Source: Gigaspora rosea (lineage: Eukaryota > Glomeromycota > Glomeromycetes > Diversisporales > Gigasporaceae). Taken from it: a stretch of 64,000 nt of DNA. Shown in pieces: positions 43,090-55,186 of this stretch (the stretch's first letter is position 1; every line of letters begins with the position of its first letter). The position numbers and the translations under genes are program-made. The notes below the pieces were generated by a model. It made no database searches. It was not told the origin of the DNA and saw only the letters and a list, made by a program, of their open reading frames with translations. The stretch spans positions 90,051 to 154,050 of the forward strand of contig QKWP01000195.1 of NCBI GenBank assembly GCA_003550325.1, in the 5' to 3' direction.

Positions 43090-44340
43090 ATAGGATAAGT
43101 ACTCTTTTTTTGATTTTTTATTTTCTTGTTACAGTACTTTGAACTACATTTTTTTTAGATATTTTTCGTTCAAAATCAGAATTAAAACAAGAAATGAAAT
43201 AGGCAGGTCTTCAGATAAGTACCTTTTTTTTTTATTAAATTCTTTTTTACTAACGTCTCTTCTTCGTTAGTTAGTTACTTCTTGTTGTGTAATAGGGTTG
43301 GGACCGGTCTTTTATATAAGGACGTTTTTTTTTACATATTTTTTTCTTATTGCAGAAACTAACTTCTCTCTTTTTTAGGTATTTCGTTTGAAATTGTAGT
43401 CTGGGCACGAAATGGGTGTTAAGCTTTGGTGTCATCACTGCTAAAGCCTTCTTCAGTAGGTCTTCAATATCATTATTTGAAACTGCGAAATGGGACTGGT
43501 GCTTTTTTTTGTTTTTTTTTTACTTTGTAGGGCTTGTAGGTGGAGCTTCAGAGTCGTCGTTGAAGTCTTCAAGTGGTATCTTTATTTGAAAATGCAGGGG
43601 CTAGTTTTTTTAGTTAAGTATTAGGTATCTTTTATATATATATATATAAACTAACTACTCTTGTTCTTTAGATATCTCTTGGATTAAAATTGAGGGCTTG
43701 TAGGTGGAGCTTCAGAGTTGTCAAAGTTTTTAGTGATGTCATTATTTGAAAATGCAGAGGATGGTTTTTCAGATATGTATTGGTTGTTTTATAATAAACT
43801 ACAATTATTATAAAACGCACTTATGGTGTTTTACCATCATAGATAAATTGGATTTACAAATCTGTGTAACAAAAACAAAAAATAAACTTTTATAAAACAA
43901 AAAATAAATTTTTATTACCTTAGAGTTAGGGTGAGACCTGGGATGGGGCAGGGGCATAGTTTATACCAAAATTTAGCAAAGAATTTTTTTTATTAGAGCC
44001 CCAAAGGTGGTTTCATAAGCAAGCTTTAGAGATATGAATGTTTTTTTAAAAAATAAGCAAAAAAACTGAAATTTTATGTTACACCTGATCTTAAATTTTG
44101 ATTGGCTATTCTAATGGTTTTGTGTAACATGGTGTAAAACACTATAAGTGCGTTTTAGTAAAACTCATAAACTAACTACTCTTGTTTTTTAGGTATTTCT
44201 TGAATTAAAATTGAGGACTTGTAGGTAGAGCTCCAGAGTCATCGAAGTCTTTAGTGGCGTCGTTATTTGAAAATGCAGGAGATGAATTTTCAGGTTTTTT
44301 TTTTATAATAAACTAACTACTCGTTCTTTAGATATTTCTT
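43090..44340 (-). repeat. Tandem units with protein-like minus frame
   Basis: A block with ATTGAGGGCTTGTAGGTGGA and GCTTCAGAGTCGTCG occurs near 43525, 43692 and 44210, each preceded by TTTAGATATTTCTTG-like text. Read on the minus strand the units give similar peptides (AFSNNDITKNFDNSEAPPTS, AFSNNDATKDFDDSGALPTS). This suggests decayed coding or exon duplications of an unidentified gene. A TTAGGG-family element at 43811-44157 splits the array. No start, stop or domain can be placed. Confidence 0.45.
43811..44157 (+). mobile_element. TTAGGG-core MITE, member J
   Basis: A 347-bp element. Inverted ends TAAAACGCACTTAT / complement of ATAAGTGCGTTTTA, with internal ATGGTgttttACCAT. The core has GTTAGGGTGAGACCTGGGAT near 43926, a GCAAAGAATTTTTTTTATTA block, GGTGGTTTCATAAGCAAG, and TTACACCTGATCTTAAATTT near 44079. 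Close to member A in the core but with different ends. Confidence 0.8.
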
Positions 44341-46014
44341 GATTTCGTCACTAATAATAGATTTCATTGCTGATGGTAGATTTTGCTTGTGTAGTAAATT
44401 TTGTTGTTGTCAGGTTGTGAATTTTGTTAATTGTGTCGTGGGCGTTAATTCCATCATTGTTGGGTTGCAAATTTCGTTATTTGTATTGTAGGTAGTTGAT
44501 TTTGTCATTGGCATCACTCCAATAAGTGTCATTGCAGTCGCCTTTATGAGCAATGGATTGTCGTTGGTCTTGTTTGTTTGGTGATGTTTGGTGTCTTTGG
44601 TTATGTCTGCTTTATTTTGATAGAATATCACTAATATAATTTGGTCTTCTGCCGTGGTTATGTATAACTGTTTTCGTGGGTTCTTTTTTTTTTTTTTAAA
44701 GTTAATAAAGCTGCTGCCATGGTTATATATTACCATTTTCAAATTTAATAAAGCTGCTATGGTAATATATAACCATTTTCGTGATTTCTTTTTTTTTTTA
44801 AATTTAATAAAGAACTTAAAATCTATATAAAAGAAGTTGCAATCTGGCCTGTAGTTTATGTGAAATTAGGGATTTGCGAACAGATTAAAAAAGATAAGTA
44901 GGTAGTAAGTTCTACATTGGTTGATCACTATTAGGTCAGCTTTTTAGATCGGACTCCAGAATAAAAATTAAAAAAATACATGATCAATTTTGATTGGTCG
45001 ACCATAGGTGTTGCTATGGCGACGGGTTGCCAAAAAATAATGCCCAAATATTAAAATCAAAAAATATAGAACTTATAAAAAATTAGATAAAAAAATCTCT
45101 ATTATTAAAAAATGAAAATAGCTGTTTGGATTAAGATATTAATAAGTTAGAAAGCAAACTATATAAAAATATAAAGAAAATAAAAGAGAAATTTAATATA
45201 AATACAAAAACAAAAACATCTTTTGCAATTTGAGCCAAATTAAACTAATATTAATAGATCTAGAGATACAAATAAAAGAACAAATATATAAAAACTTAAG
45301 AATTTAAAAGTATGCACATTCTTATATTTTATTAATAATGCACAAGTAAAAAGACTAATTTAACAATATAGCAAAGTTAAAAAAATTTTATAGATAGAAA
45401 AAAATTTAGCAAACAAGCAAATATCATTAAAATAGTTAAAAGTTAAATGGAAGATCACAGATAAAGGATAGTAAATGATCTACATTTTATAATAAATCAT
45501 GATGGGCATTTCATATTAAAAATTTCTAATAGCTAGAATAGAAAGTGACTACTTATTGCAAATTGTAAATAAATTAATACACTGTAAAGTAAGTCAATAC
45601 AAACAAATAAATTTAGCAGCCTAATTAGATAATGCATAACAACTTTATTTTGGACGAAAACAAAAAATCAAATCAAACAATAAGTACTAGTTTTTACTTT
45701 TTAAATTAAAAAAAAAGAATCTATTACGTTTTTTTCTTTTTGTAGGTTTTTTACTTGTTAGAACGAGAACTATGAGTAGTACAATACTAGGGTTGTAGAT
45801 CAGGACATTTGAGCTTGGGTGAAATAGAACTTGATTTAGATTTCTAAGTGCATGTACTTGGAACTACACATACCTAGAGAATAATAAAAAAAGGCGCATT
45901 TATAAAGGTCAAGTTTAAATTTGGACCAGAATTTAAATATGCATTTAGAAATGTATTAGTTTTCATTAATATTTAAATTTTTTTTTTGAATATAAACTAC
46001 CGATTTCTTTTATT
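44341..46014. other. AT-rich, no firm gene
   Basis: 44360-44760 has GTTGTTGTCAGGTTGTGAATT-like words that read on minus as a Thr/Asn-rich frame (44410-44742) continuous in style with the preceding array. I do not accept it as a gene. 45000-45660 contains A-rich text with interrupted protein-like pieces (LHFIINHDGHFILKISN) but many stops. Nothing identifiable. Confidence 0.35.
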
Positions 46015-46800
46015 AAAAGTTTTTTTAGATCTTTGACTTGTTGGAATACAAGTTGGAACTTGAAGAACTAGATTCAGTTAAGAGACTATGATGATGTGTA
46101 TAGTCAGACCTCTCATAGTGCGTACTTTTGGGACTATATTTTAACAACATGCACTTGGATAATAATAAGAAAGAGTGCATTTATAGATCTGGTTTGTAGG
46201 GACAGTATGTAGTTTTAGGATATAGCATATTATTTGTGCATTGTATAATGATATATGAATAATGGATTGTTTTTTATTTCAATAAAAAATAAAACAAAAT
46301 AAAAATACATTATCAGTTATAATGATATTATATCATATTACATTTAAAATTATAAAAATCTACAGCATACTGTAACAGCGGGTCCTAATTGCAACCAACT
46401 TGTCCAAATCGCATTCTAACTAATTAACAAGAAAAAAATCTGTGAAAAGAAAAATGTTAGTTTTCAGATTAAAAAAAAAATCAAATCCAAATAAGAATAT
46501 ACACAGTTCGCCTAAGCTAAATTTTTTTAAACCTAACAAATAACAAAGTATACCTTTATAAGTGCACGATCTCTCTAAATATACACAAATTCTGTCTCCA
46601 ATATATACATTACTTCTATAAATACATTGTTTCTTATTATTATCCAAGAGTACATTGTTAAGTGTAGTTTCAAGGGTATATACTTAGAGAGGTCTAATTG
46701 TGCTTATTATTATAGTCTCTTGTCCAAATCTAGATCAAGTTTTTAACTCTCATTCCAACAAGTCGAAGATCTAAAAACCTTCAAGTAAAAGAAGTTGTTA
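46015..46800. mobile_element. Inverted-repeat element with GAGGTCT ends inside
   Basis: Arms of about 90 bp: TTTTTTAGATCTTTGACTTG, TTGGAATACAAGTTGGAAC and AGTCAGACCTCTC on the left are matched by the complement of GAGGTCTAATTGTGC ... TCCAACAAGTCGAAGATCT on the right. The interior has further GCACTT / AAGTGC words resembling the pogo-like MITEs. A similar but single segment lies at 45740-45860. Confidence 0.6.
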
Positions 46801-47198
46801 GTTTACAGTTACATTTGCAAATTTTATATATATATATATATCGATTACTAATTGGTAAGATATATATCGATACTAACTACCCCTGCTAATTTCTATCGAT
46901 AGTGATAGTAATCAATACATATCTGGTAGTAATTGATATATATCTGATATAAATATTAATTGATATATATCTAATATGATATCAATTAATAGTTATTATA
47001 TTCATATAATCATGCTTTTTGCAAATTTTTAAACGTTTTACAGGTTTTTGCAAGTTTTCGCAATTTAATATAAAACTTTATTTTTTTACTTATTATTATT
47101 ATATAATAAATTAAATTATTAAATATAAAATATTCGCAAGTTTTCACAATTTAATATAAAATTTTATTTTTTTTTATTATTATTATATTTTAAATATT
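46801..47198. repeat. AT-rich repeats, including the start of dispersed repeat copy C
   Basis: TATCGAT/ATTGATATATATC words at 46840-46990, then GCAAGTTTTCGCAATTTAATA (twice) at 47050-47170, matching 400-440 of copy A. The element at 47199-48135 interrupts it. Confidence 0.55.
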
Positions 47199-48135
47199 AG
47201 GGGCTTCCAGAAATCAGCTGATTTCAAAGGGGGTGGGTGGGTTAGCTGAAGTATCAGGTATAATTCTGGCCAAAATTTTATAATTCTGGCCAAGTTACAA
47301 ATTTATTTTTGACCAAAATTATAGATTTATTAACAATATTTAATAATTAATAACTTTTAATTTACTGGATCAAATTTAATGATTTAACTACGAAAATGAT
47401 CCTTTCAATAAGAGGATTCTAGCAAGCAAAATCGTTAAAATCTAATCATTGGATCCTAAGATCAGAATAGATAAATGTTACTATAAAGTTTTATAATTTA
47501 TTAAAAAATTATAAACCATTTATAGAAACACAAATTTATTCCGATCTCTGGATCCTGTGATTGGATTTTTATGATTTTAGGCTTGCTAGAATCCTCTCAT
47601 TGAGCTGATCATTTTGGTAGTTAAATCATCGAAATTGGCCCAGTAGATCAAAAGTTATTAACAATTAAAAATTAATTTTCAATTGTTAAATAACTTTTGA
47701 TCTACTGGGCCAATTTCGTTGTTTAACTACCAAAATGATCAGCTCAACGAGAGGATTCTAGCAAGCCTAAAATCATAAAAATCCAATCACAGGTTCCAGA
47801 GATCGGAATAAATTTGTGTTTCTATAAATGGTTTATAATTTTTTAATAGATTATAAACTTCTAGAGTAGCACAAATCTATTCTGATCTTAGGATCCAGTA
47901 ATTAGATTTTAATAATTTTGGGCTTGCTATAATCCTCTCATTGAGTGGATCATTTTGGTAGTAAATCAACGAAATTGGCCCAGTAGATCAAAAGTTATTT
48001 ACTATTAAATATTGTATCTAACTTTTTAATAATCGTAAAATCTGATTGGCTGATTGGGGTATCAAGTGGGGGTGGGTGGGGTAGGGTGAGGTGGGCTTAT
48101 AGTAAAAAAAATCAGCTGATTTCTGGAAGCCCCCT
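47199..48135. mobile_element. TIR element with four alternating internal units
   Basis: Inverted ends AGGGGCTTCCAGAAATCAGC / complement of GCTGATTTCTGGAAGCCCCCT, with subterminal GGGGGTGGGTGGGT on both sides in the same sense. The interior has about four units of 150-170 bp alternating in orientation. They contain AACTACCAAAATGATC, GAGAGGATTCTAGCAAGC and ACTGGGCCAATTTCGTT. No transposase. The dispersed repeat resumes on the right. Confidence 0.75.
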
Positions 48136-49215
48136 TACATATTTTATTATGTATTATTATAAAAAAATACCAAAAAAAATAAATCGAAAAAAAAACGAAA
48201 CCAAAAAAAAAAATAAAAAATAAAAAAAATAAACTATTATATTCCTTATATTCACTTATATTCATTTATATTCACTCATATTCATCTATATTCGCTTATA
48301 TTTGCTACTTTTGCAAAGTGCTGAAAAGTTAGGACGTTTTTTTGCAAAGTTTTGAAAGAAGTAAGGAATAAATAAAATAAAATTAAAAAAAATAAGTAAG
48401 AAAAACAAACAAAAACAAAAAACAAAACAAAAAAAAATAAACTATTATATTTCGCTCATATTCGCTTATATTCAATTATATTCGTTCATATTTATGACTT
48501 CTTGCAAAATGCCAGAGATGTTAGAATTGGTGTTCTTGAAAGTGCTGGAAAAGTCAAGTTGTTTTCTTGCAAAAAACAAAAATGTAAGCAAACTAAATAA
48601 AAATAAACAAAGCCCCAAATCTCCATTTTGAGTTTGTGTTTTGCAATTCAGAAATTGTCAAAGGTTTTCGCTAAGTGCCGGAATAAAATAAATTAATAAA
48701 AATAAAAAAAAACAAAAACAAAAAACATGAAACGAAAAAAAATAAAACAAAACCTTGCAAAAACTTGCGATAACTAGTAAAACTTGCGAAAACTTGCGAA
48801 AACTTGCATTCTTGAACTTTCGAAATTGCTAAAGAAAGTAGTTGTGTGTTCTTGCAAAGTGTCAAAAGGTTGAGTTGGCTTGCAATAAGTACTGAAAAGT
48901 CATTGGATTTCTTGCAAAGTACTAGTGGTAAAGTGTAAAAATAAAATAAAAAAATTAAAAAATAAAAAAAAATATATAAAAAAAAACAAAACGAAACTAA
49001 AAAAAATGAAACCAAACCAAAAAAACAAAAGAAAAACGAAAAAACAATATAAAATTGATAGAAGATCTAAATTATAAACAAAAAAAATAAACAAAGATCT
49101 AATCTGATCTTGTAGTACAATCATCAAAACATTTTGAAAATATTAGTCAAACAGTCCTGATATGATCCATGTTACAGATCGTTCTAAAATATTTTGAATA
49201 TATTCGAAATATTAA
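48136..49215 (+). repeat. Dispersed repeat, copy C
   Basis: Third copy in the same orientation as copy A. It has TATATTCGCTTATATTCA words, CTTGCAAAGTGCTGAAAAG blocks at several places, A-rich tracts, and the GATCTTGTAGTACAATCATC block near 49111, then AAATATTTTGAATATATTCG. Minus-strand poly-Phe frames here (48062-48265, 48671-49127) are artefacts. Confidence 0.65.
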
Positions 49216-49221
49216 AAATAA

Positions 49222-49350
49222 AAAAGTAAAAGAGAGAGAAGAATAAAAGAAAAAGAGGGTAAAAGGGAGAGAGGAGTAAAAGGGAGAGAGGAGTAAAAGG
49301 GAGAGAGGAGTAAAAGGGAAAGAGAGGTAAAAGGGAGAGAAGGGTAAAAA
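49222..49350. repeat. GA-rich minisatellite
   Basis: The unit AGTAAAAGGGAGAGAGG (about 17-20 bp) is repeated about six times, followed by a poly-T tract at 49366-49388. Confidence 0.85.
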
Positions 49351-49777
49351 TAGGTCAAAACGGCCTTTTTTTTTTTTTTTTTTTTTTAAGTTTTTTTTAA
49401 GTATTTTTTTTATTTTGTAGTATATATTTTATGATCTAGGATACATTACGGATTAGATGAGCATAGGAAATTTTTTAAAATTTTTTTTGTTTTTTTTGTT
49501 TTTTTTTTTATCCAGTAATCTGGGATAAAATTTTCGTGATGCAGTCAAAACACTATGTAATCGTTAAAGATCTGCTAATCATCATTTATCGTTTCAAATT
49601 ATTACGATTATAATTGATTTATTGATATATAATGATTTAATATAAAAATGATATATATCGATTATAGATATATATCGATTTTTATCCAATTAATCAATAT
49701 ATAACGATATTTTATAATCGATATAAAATGATTAAGTGCTATATATCAATCAATATCTATATATAAAATTTGCTAAT
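49351..49777. other. AT-rich, no gene seen
   Basis: Poly-T tracts and ATATATCGATTATA words at 49620-49760. Confidence 0.5.
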
Positions 49778-49940
49778 GTAGACCTCTCTAAATGCATCCT
49801 TTATAAGTGCACATCCTCTTTAAAGCACACTTTAATTCTGGCCCAAGTGTATGCTTGACCTCTATAAATGTATTTCATCTTATTCTCTGTGTGTACGTTA
49901 TTAAAGTATGTCCCAAGGGTGTGACTTGGAGAGGTCTGAA
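49778..49940. mobile_element. Pogo-like MITE, diverged copy
   Basis: Ends TAGACCTCTCTAAATGCATC and the complement of ACTTGGAGAGGTCTGA. Internal words GGCCCAAGTGTATGC and TATAAATGTATT match the family. The outermost CAGT is not kept. The frame at 49807-50022 is not a gene. Confidence 0.6.
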
Positions 49941-51329
49941 TATATTTTTAGATGATCAAAGAATGAAATTATTTGAGTTTAAGATATTTTTAGAGTCTGA
50001 ATATGCGTGTCTTACTAAGTAAAGTTATTTATCTATATATTAAAGAAAAAATTTATTCACGCAACTAATTTTATGAGCAATGTTTTATTACTTTTTTAAA
50101 ATTTTGATTTTTTTTTAAAGTTTACTATAAGATGAAAATAACATATTAGATATTTCTTATAATTGATCTCTACTGTACAACTATATGAAATTTCTACTCT
50201 TGATCTGTGATTTACCATTTAAACTATATTTATTCTATTTGTATATTTAGTTCAAAAAAAGACATATTTAAAGAATACAAAAGCAAAGTAAATTACAGAA
50301 CTCAAAAATATAATAAATTTGCAGTCAATAAAAATCTATACCAATAAGAAGCAACCAGAAGTAGTATTGGAAGTAATTAAAAAAATAAAAAAACTTTATA
50401 CTATAGATATAAAGAAAAACATATAAAAATAGCCTATTGCATAGTACTAAAAAGCTTGTAACAATATATTCAAATCAGAAATACAAAAAAAATAATACTA
50501 AATAGAAAAATTTAAACAAAAAAGAAGCATATTATAATTAGCATTTATAATAAAAATATTAAGATAAAGGTACTTATTTTCAGAACCATTTTTTTGCTAT
50601 ATATAAAACTTTTTCAAAAATTAATATTTTTTTATAAAACTTTAAATATAAAATTTACAATAATTTATTATTAAAAATATACAAATTAAATTATACTAAT
50701 ATATAAAAAATTTTTTGTATTAGTAAAGAAAAGTTCTATAAAATTTATAAAATTTGATACCCCTTATCTATTTCTATAATACAATTTAAACTATTTAAAA
50801 ATTTAAATTTTAAAAAATTTTTTTATTTAATTATTTTTTATGTTTTTTTTTTTACTATTTTTATTTATACTTTATTTATCTATTTATTTTCTAAAAATTT
50901 TAATAATTAAATAAGTATAATTTTTAAATAAAATATAAAATTGAAATTTCTAAAATTATTTATTAAGCAAGAATTAATAAAACTTGTAGCCACTGTCAAT
51001 GTGGTTCTAATGATAGTAAAAATATTAACTTCAGTCTAAACAATCGAAAGTTATAAGCAATTACATTTCTCAATCATATAAATTTTTTTGTAGATTTATA
51101 CAAAAATTTTATATAATTGCAAAACATAAATTGCACATAACTTTTGATATACTAGACCAAATTTAGTATTTTTACTTTTTATAACTATATTGATAGTTGC
51201 TACAACTTTAATTAATTTTTCAAGAATTGATTATTTCTAAGTAATCTCAGAAATTTCAATTTTATATTTTTAAAAAATTGTTTTTTTATTTGAAATAATT
51301 TATATATTGCATGTATGATGTTGTCGCAC
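49941..51329. other. AT-rich, no gene seen
   Basis: A-rich plus-strand stretch at 50260-50560 with many stops. No domain or repeat pair recognised. Confidence 0.45.
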
Positions 51330-51640
51330 TTGTAGTAGATCATAAAATCAGGTGTAATATATAATCAAAACAATTAAAATAACTATTTTTTATTGATTAA
51401 AGTTAAGATAAAGTATAGATTGTATGTATAGGCAAAAGAGAATGGTTTTATAGTAAAAATTTTGCTAAGGAGTTTTTTTTGTTAGAATTCTAAAAGTAGT
51501 TTCATATACTTAATTTTAAGTTATAGACAATTTTTAACAAACGAATGTTTATTTTGAATTTTTTGATCATGTAATATTACACTTAATTTTGAAATTTGAT
51601 TGGGAGAGTGACATATAAGGCACATTGCATGAGGTGATTA
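51330..51640 (+). mobile_element. TTAGGG-family element, diverged member K
   Basis: Retains TTTTATAGTAAAAATTTTGC, TAAGGAGTTTTTTTTGTTAG, GTTTCATATACTTAATTTTA, GAATGTTTATTTTGAATTTT and TTTGATTGG in the family order. The TTAGGG run is decayed (AAGTTAAGATAAAG), and clear inverted ends are not seen. Confidence 0.5.
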
Positions 51641-52763
51641 ATAAATTTACTTTTTTATTTTATATATAAATACTAATAAATTTAATTTACAGAAATAGGT
51701 ATATCCATAAAAATAGATACCTTTACTTTAAAAAAAGATCTTTTTATATAAATTTCTAGCCAATAATTTGTATAAAATACTACAAAGATCAAAAGTATCA
51801 AAGATAGACAAAGTATAAATAAAAGCAAACAACAGAAAGCCTTTTAAAGAAATATCAAACTTATCCTTAAATTGTACTATAGTCCTAAATATTACCAAAT
51901 ATAAAAATTATTTACAATATTAAAAATATCTAAAATTGATTTACAAATTAAAATAGCCAATAGTGGATCATAAGCATGTTACTACTCCAAAAATAGGAGA
52001 TTTTTTCAAAAATCTCAAAAAATCTAGTAGCAGTTGCTACATATAAAAGTCCAAATTTTACTAAATAAATCTCAAAAGTGCCATTAAGTAAACTTGTACA
52101 AAAACTTTGAAATACACTTATAGTAAAAATTTGTTGTTATTTGGACAATATTTTAATAGTATATATTTTTCAAAAATCCCAATCTGGCTGCTAAAGTTGC
52201 ACTAAAAAAAAAGATCTAGGCTATAGAAGTAGATACCAAGAGAAGATGAACTATAATAGCATCTAATACTAGTAAATTAACTCTTCTGGGCTAATTGGAT
52301 TAGAAGGTTTGTTCTGAAAACCTTACAAGAGCAGAATTAGATAATAGTAGAGAATGGATCATGCTCTGACTCCAGTATAAGCTTAAGTAAATATATAAAT
52401 CACCAAAGAATAAGTGAATACCTGGTGGAATATATATGCTCTACCAAGTTTTTGGAGAATAAACTAGTTCTAAAAGTGATATAGTAAAGGATCTTGGGGT
52501 CTGAACTAACTAATATGCTACAGATACTTAGTAAAACAGTTTATATTAGTCAAGGGGTAGAATATCAGAGAGTTTAAATAGGCAATTTCATAGTTGGGTT
52601 GCAGATATAGCAGCTAGTGTGAAAACTTAAGGCAGATCACTTAAATTAGATACCAAAAGTGTGTTTAGTTGTGCTCTTATCTATGTGTAATTTTCAATGT
52701 GTAAAATAAATAAACCTATGCTACAAAGAAGACACTTTGAAATCAAAAAAAATATTGAAACTT
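51641..52763. other. No gene recognised
   Basis: 51880-51980 resembles the left end of the element at 19595 (AATATTACCAAATATAAAAA). 52250-52730 is less AT-rich and gives interrupted protein-like plus-strand text, but no domain can be named. It may be a decayed transposon-derived frame. Confidence 0.4.
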
Positions 52764-52929
52764 AAGGGAAGTGCCGTTTATTACATAATTTCGAGAGGGG
52801 GGAGGGGGTTAGCAGTCTATCACGTCTATATATTATATATAAAAATTATTATTGGCTGCTAATTAGATCACAGGGGGGAGGGGTATGACCTCCTAATAAG
52901 AATAAATTACGTAATAAACGGCACTTCCC
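52764..52929. mobile_element. 166-bp MITE with G-rich interior
   Basis: Inverted ends AGGGAAGTGCCGTTTATTAC / complement of GTAATAAACGGCACTTCCCT, flanked by the direct repeat AACTTA. The interior has two GGGGGGAGGGG runs. Confidence 0.8.
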
Positions 52930-53945
52930 TAACTTACAAATTTTTAATTGTGTTATTCCTGGCATAATATTTAAAAATGTTAGTACTGTTGGAAACATAT
53001 GTCAATAATTTTTCAAATCTTCTACTTCTTTGAAAAAATATTGCAATTAAAGAATTTATAACAATTTTACATGTTAATTCAATTTTTCTATATATATAGC
53101 ATTTAATAAAGCTAACTCTTACTCTAAGCTTTCATGTTTAATGAATTCTAACTTTATTCTATTTAACCTTAATGTTTAAGCAATATTCATATTCCACTTT
53201 TGGTTAACTAGTATTATGAACCTTTAAAAAGATTCCAGATTCAAATAAAGGTTTTGAAATATTAGAAAATGTTAAACCAATGAGATTAATTGATCCTTTT
53301 CTTTAAAAGATAATATTAAAAGGTATAGTCGCACAAGTGATTTAGTTATGAATTGCTCTATAATTTTATTGTGTCAAGACTAAAGACGATTTCCAAGATA
53401 ATATGAAAATGTGCTTTTACTATCTTCTGCAAGATTAACAAATTTTGTAAATGCACCTATTTGGTAATTTTTTTTTAAAAAGTTGATGGTAGGTCAACAG
53501 ATTGAAAAGATAGCTAAACCTGGGTAATCCTGGTTCTAACAAGAGAATCCAGAATATGCAAGTAGAAAGATAAGTAGAAATTTAATGAATTTACCAATTC
53601 CAGAATTTATGGTATGGTTACTAATATAACCAAATCTAGCAGAGAATGTATGAAATATTATACAGATATAAAACAGAGAAGTGATAGGACAGCATGATAG
53701 CAGCCTTTCAAGAGGCAAAGCAATTTTGAACCCTGCCCTACCCTCCCTTACATAGAATCCTGCCATTTTGTGGCAGCTTAAACATCTCTTTATGACTGGC
53801 TTGCATTATTGCATTATTTGCATTATGCAGATGGGAACCGCCAATGAACCACCCATGTGATGTCAAAGCTTCTGGCTAACAGCCGGATAGCATTTATGTG
53901 GGCAGGAAGCCACTAGTTAATGCAAATTATACACAATCATGCTGA
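52930..53945. other. No gene recognised
   Basis: AT-rich to 53500. 53500-53940 is less AT-rich (CCTGCCCTACCCTCCC, AACAGCCGGATAGC) without a recognisable domain in any frame. It may belong to the retroelement-like region that follows. Confidence 0.4.
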
Positions 53946-55030
53946 TGTATGCCATATATCTCAGTCAAATATACATCAATCACACTAATGTATGCTATAT
54001 ATCTCTTTATTAAAGTTTGAATATCTAATGCTGGAATGTGTCCAACAATTATATCACACGCATGTAGTTCTTTTCATTATAAGTGTTATCTGGTATAAAT
54101 TATGTAAGTGCGTACATTGCGATGTGCAGCATAATTCGAATTTGGACTGTGCGCAATTTCTTTTTTTATTATATATATATATATTTTCTATTTTACTGTA
54201 TGTTGTTATAGTTGGGATTTCCACTTATAGTTAGTACTTAGACAGAATAGACTCGATAGGGTCGATGTAGTTGATGGACTTGATAGACTCAATGGACTCA
54301 ATGGAGTCCATTGATTCCAACCAAACGATTTTCTGTAATTAAAAAGTATATAAGAGCCTTATGCTTACCCAAAGAAAAGAAAAGAGCTCAGTACGAGTTA
54401 GACTTAGTGAGTCTCAACCTTTGAGGAAGTGTTAGCTCGAATAGTATTACCTTTTCCAAATTGTACTCAATTTTGTTTATAATAAAATCGTACTTATATT
54501 ACCTCAAAAGCAAATATGTTCGTCATATTCACAGTGACCATTAATAAAGTCCAAATCGTTACTACTAGAATTAGAAAAAAGTCAAAAGAGAATTAGTAAT
54601 CGATCCATTAATCATATTAATAAGAAACTATCCCCGTGATTCTATATCGATTTTCGACCCTCGAAACTTTGCATTATCCGATTCCCAACGTCAGAATTTA
54701 ATTGGAAACCCGATCGACGCAGCTATCGAAATTACCCAAGATTTCGAGGGCCCGTGAGACTGCATAATCATGTGAACACCGTGAAAGAAACCTCCGCTTG
54801 AAGTTAGACATTCGATCCCATAAGCTAAGACTAAGCTAGAACTAGAGAATTAGAAGTGAATAAATACTCAAATAACAGTAAGAATAACTAAACCGATATA
54901 CTTATTCTCCAATTTCGCCGCAACAAGAATCTCCAAACCTTAAGACCCGGACCAAGTCTATCCACGCCTACCAGATCAGGGTTCGGATTATTAGATTAGT
55001 CAGGTGCAAGTTTTACTAATCCCCGATTGG
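53946..55030 (+). mobile_element. Possible LTR-retroelement remnant
   Basis: A TATA-like TATATAAGAGCC near 54349 and a poly(A)-signal-like AATAAAATC near 54481 are spaced as in an LTR. Short tandem words GACTCAATGGA lie at 54290-54310. After the presumed LTR a less AT-rich stretch gives protein-like plus-strand text (RDSISIFDPRNFALSDSQRQ, LIGNPIDAAIEITQDFEG) at about 54635-54755 before a stop, possibly gag. No reverse transcriptase or integrase is present, and LTR ends are undefined. Confidence 0.35.
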
Positions 55031-55186
55031 CTCAAACTTTCTCAACGTACAGTACATAACTGTAGTAAGTACGTAATTATTTCCAAATTTGGATTTTAAG
55101 CAATGTTTCACAATTTTTTCCGATATATAAATCCTACATGAGTACGTTTGTACAACCTATAGTAATGGTAACAGATAATTTTCAAT

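Noticed and set aside
44410..44742. 110-codon minus-strand frame
   Set aside because: Low-complexity Thr/Asn/Lys text with a long poly-Lys from a T-run; no domain; adjacent to decayed repeats.
54635..54755. Possible exon of a host gene upstream of the F-box gene
   Set aside because: Protein-like but only about 40 codons before a stop, in a segment following LTR-like signals; kept as part of the retroelement remnant instead.
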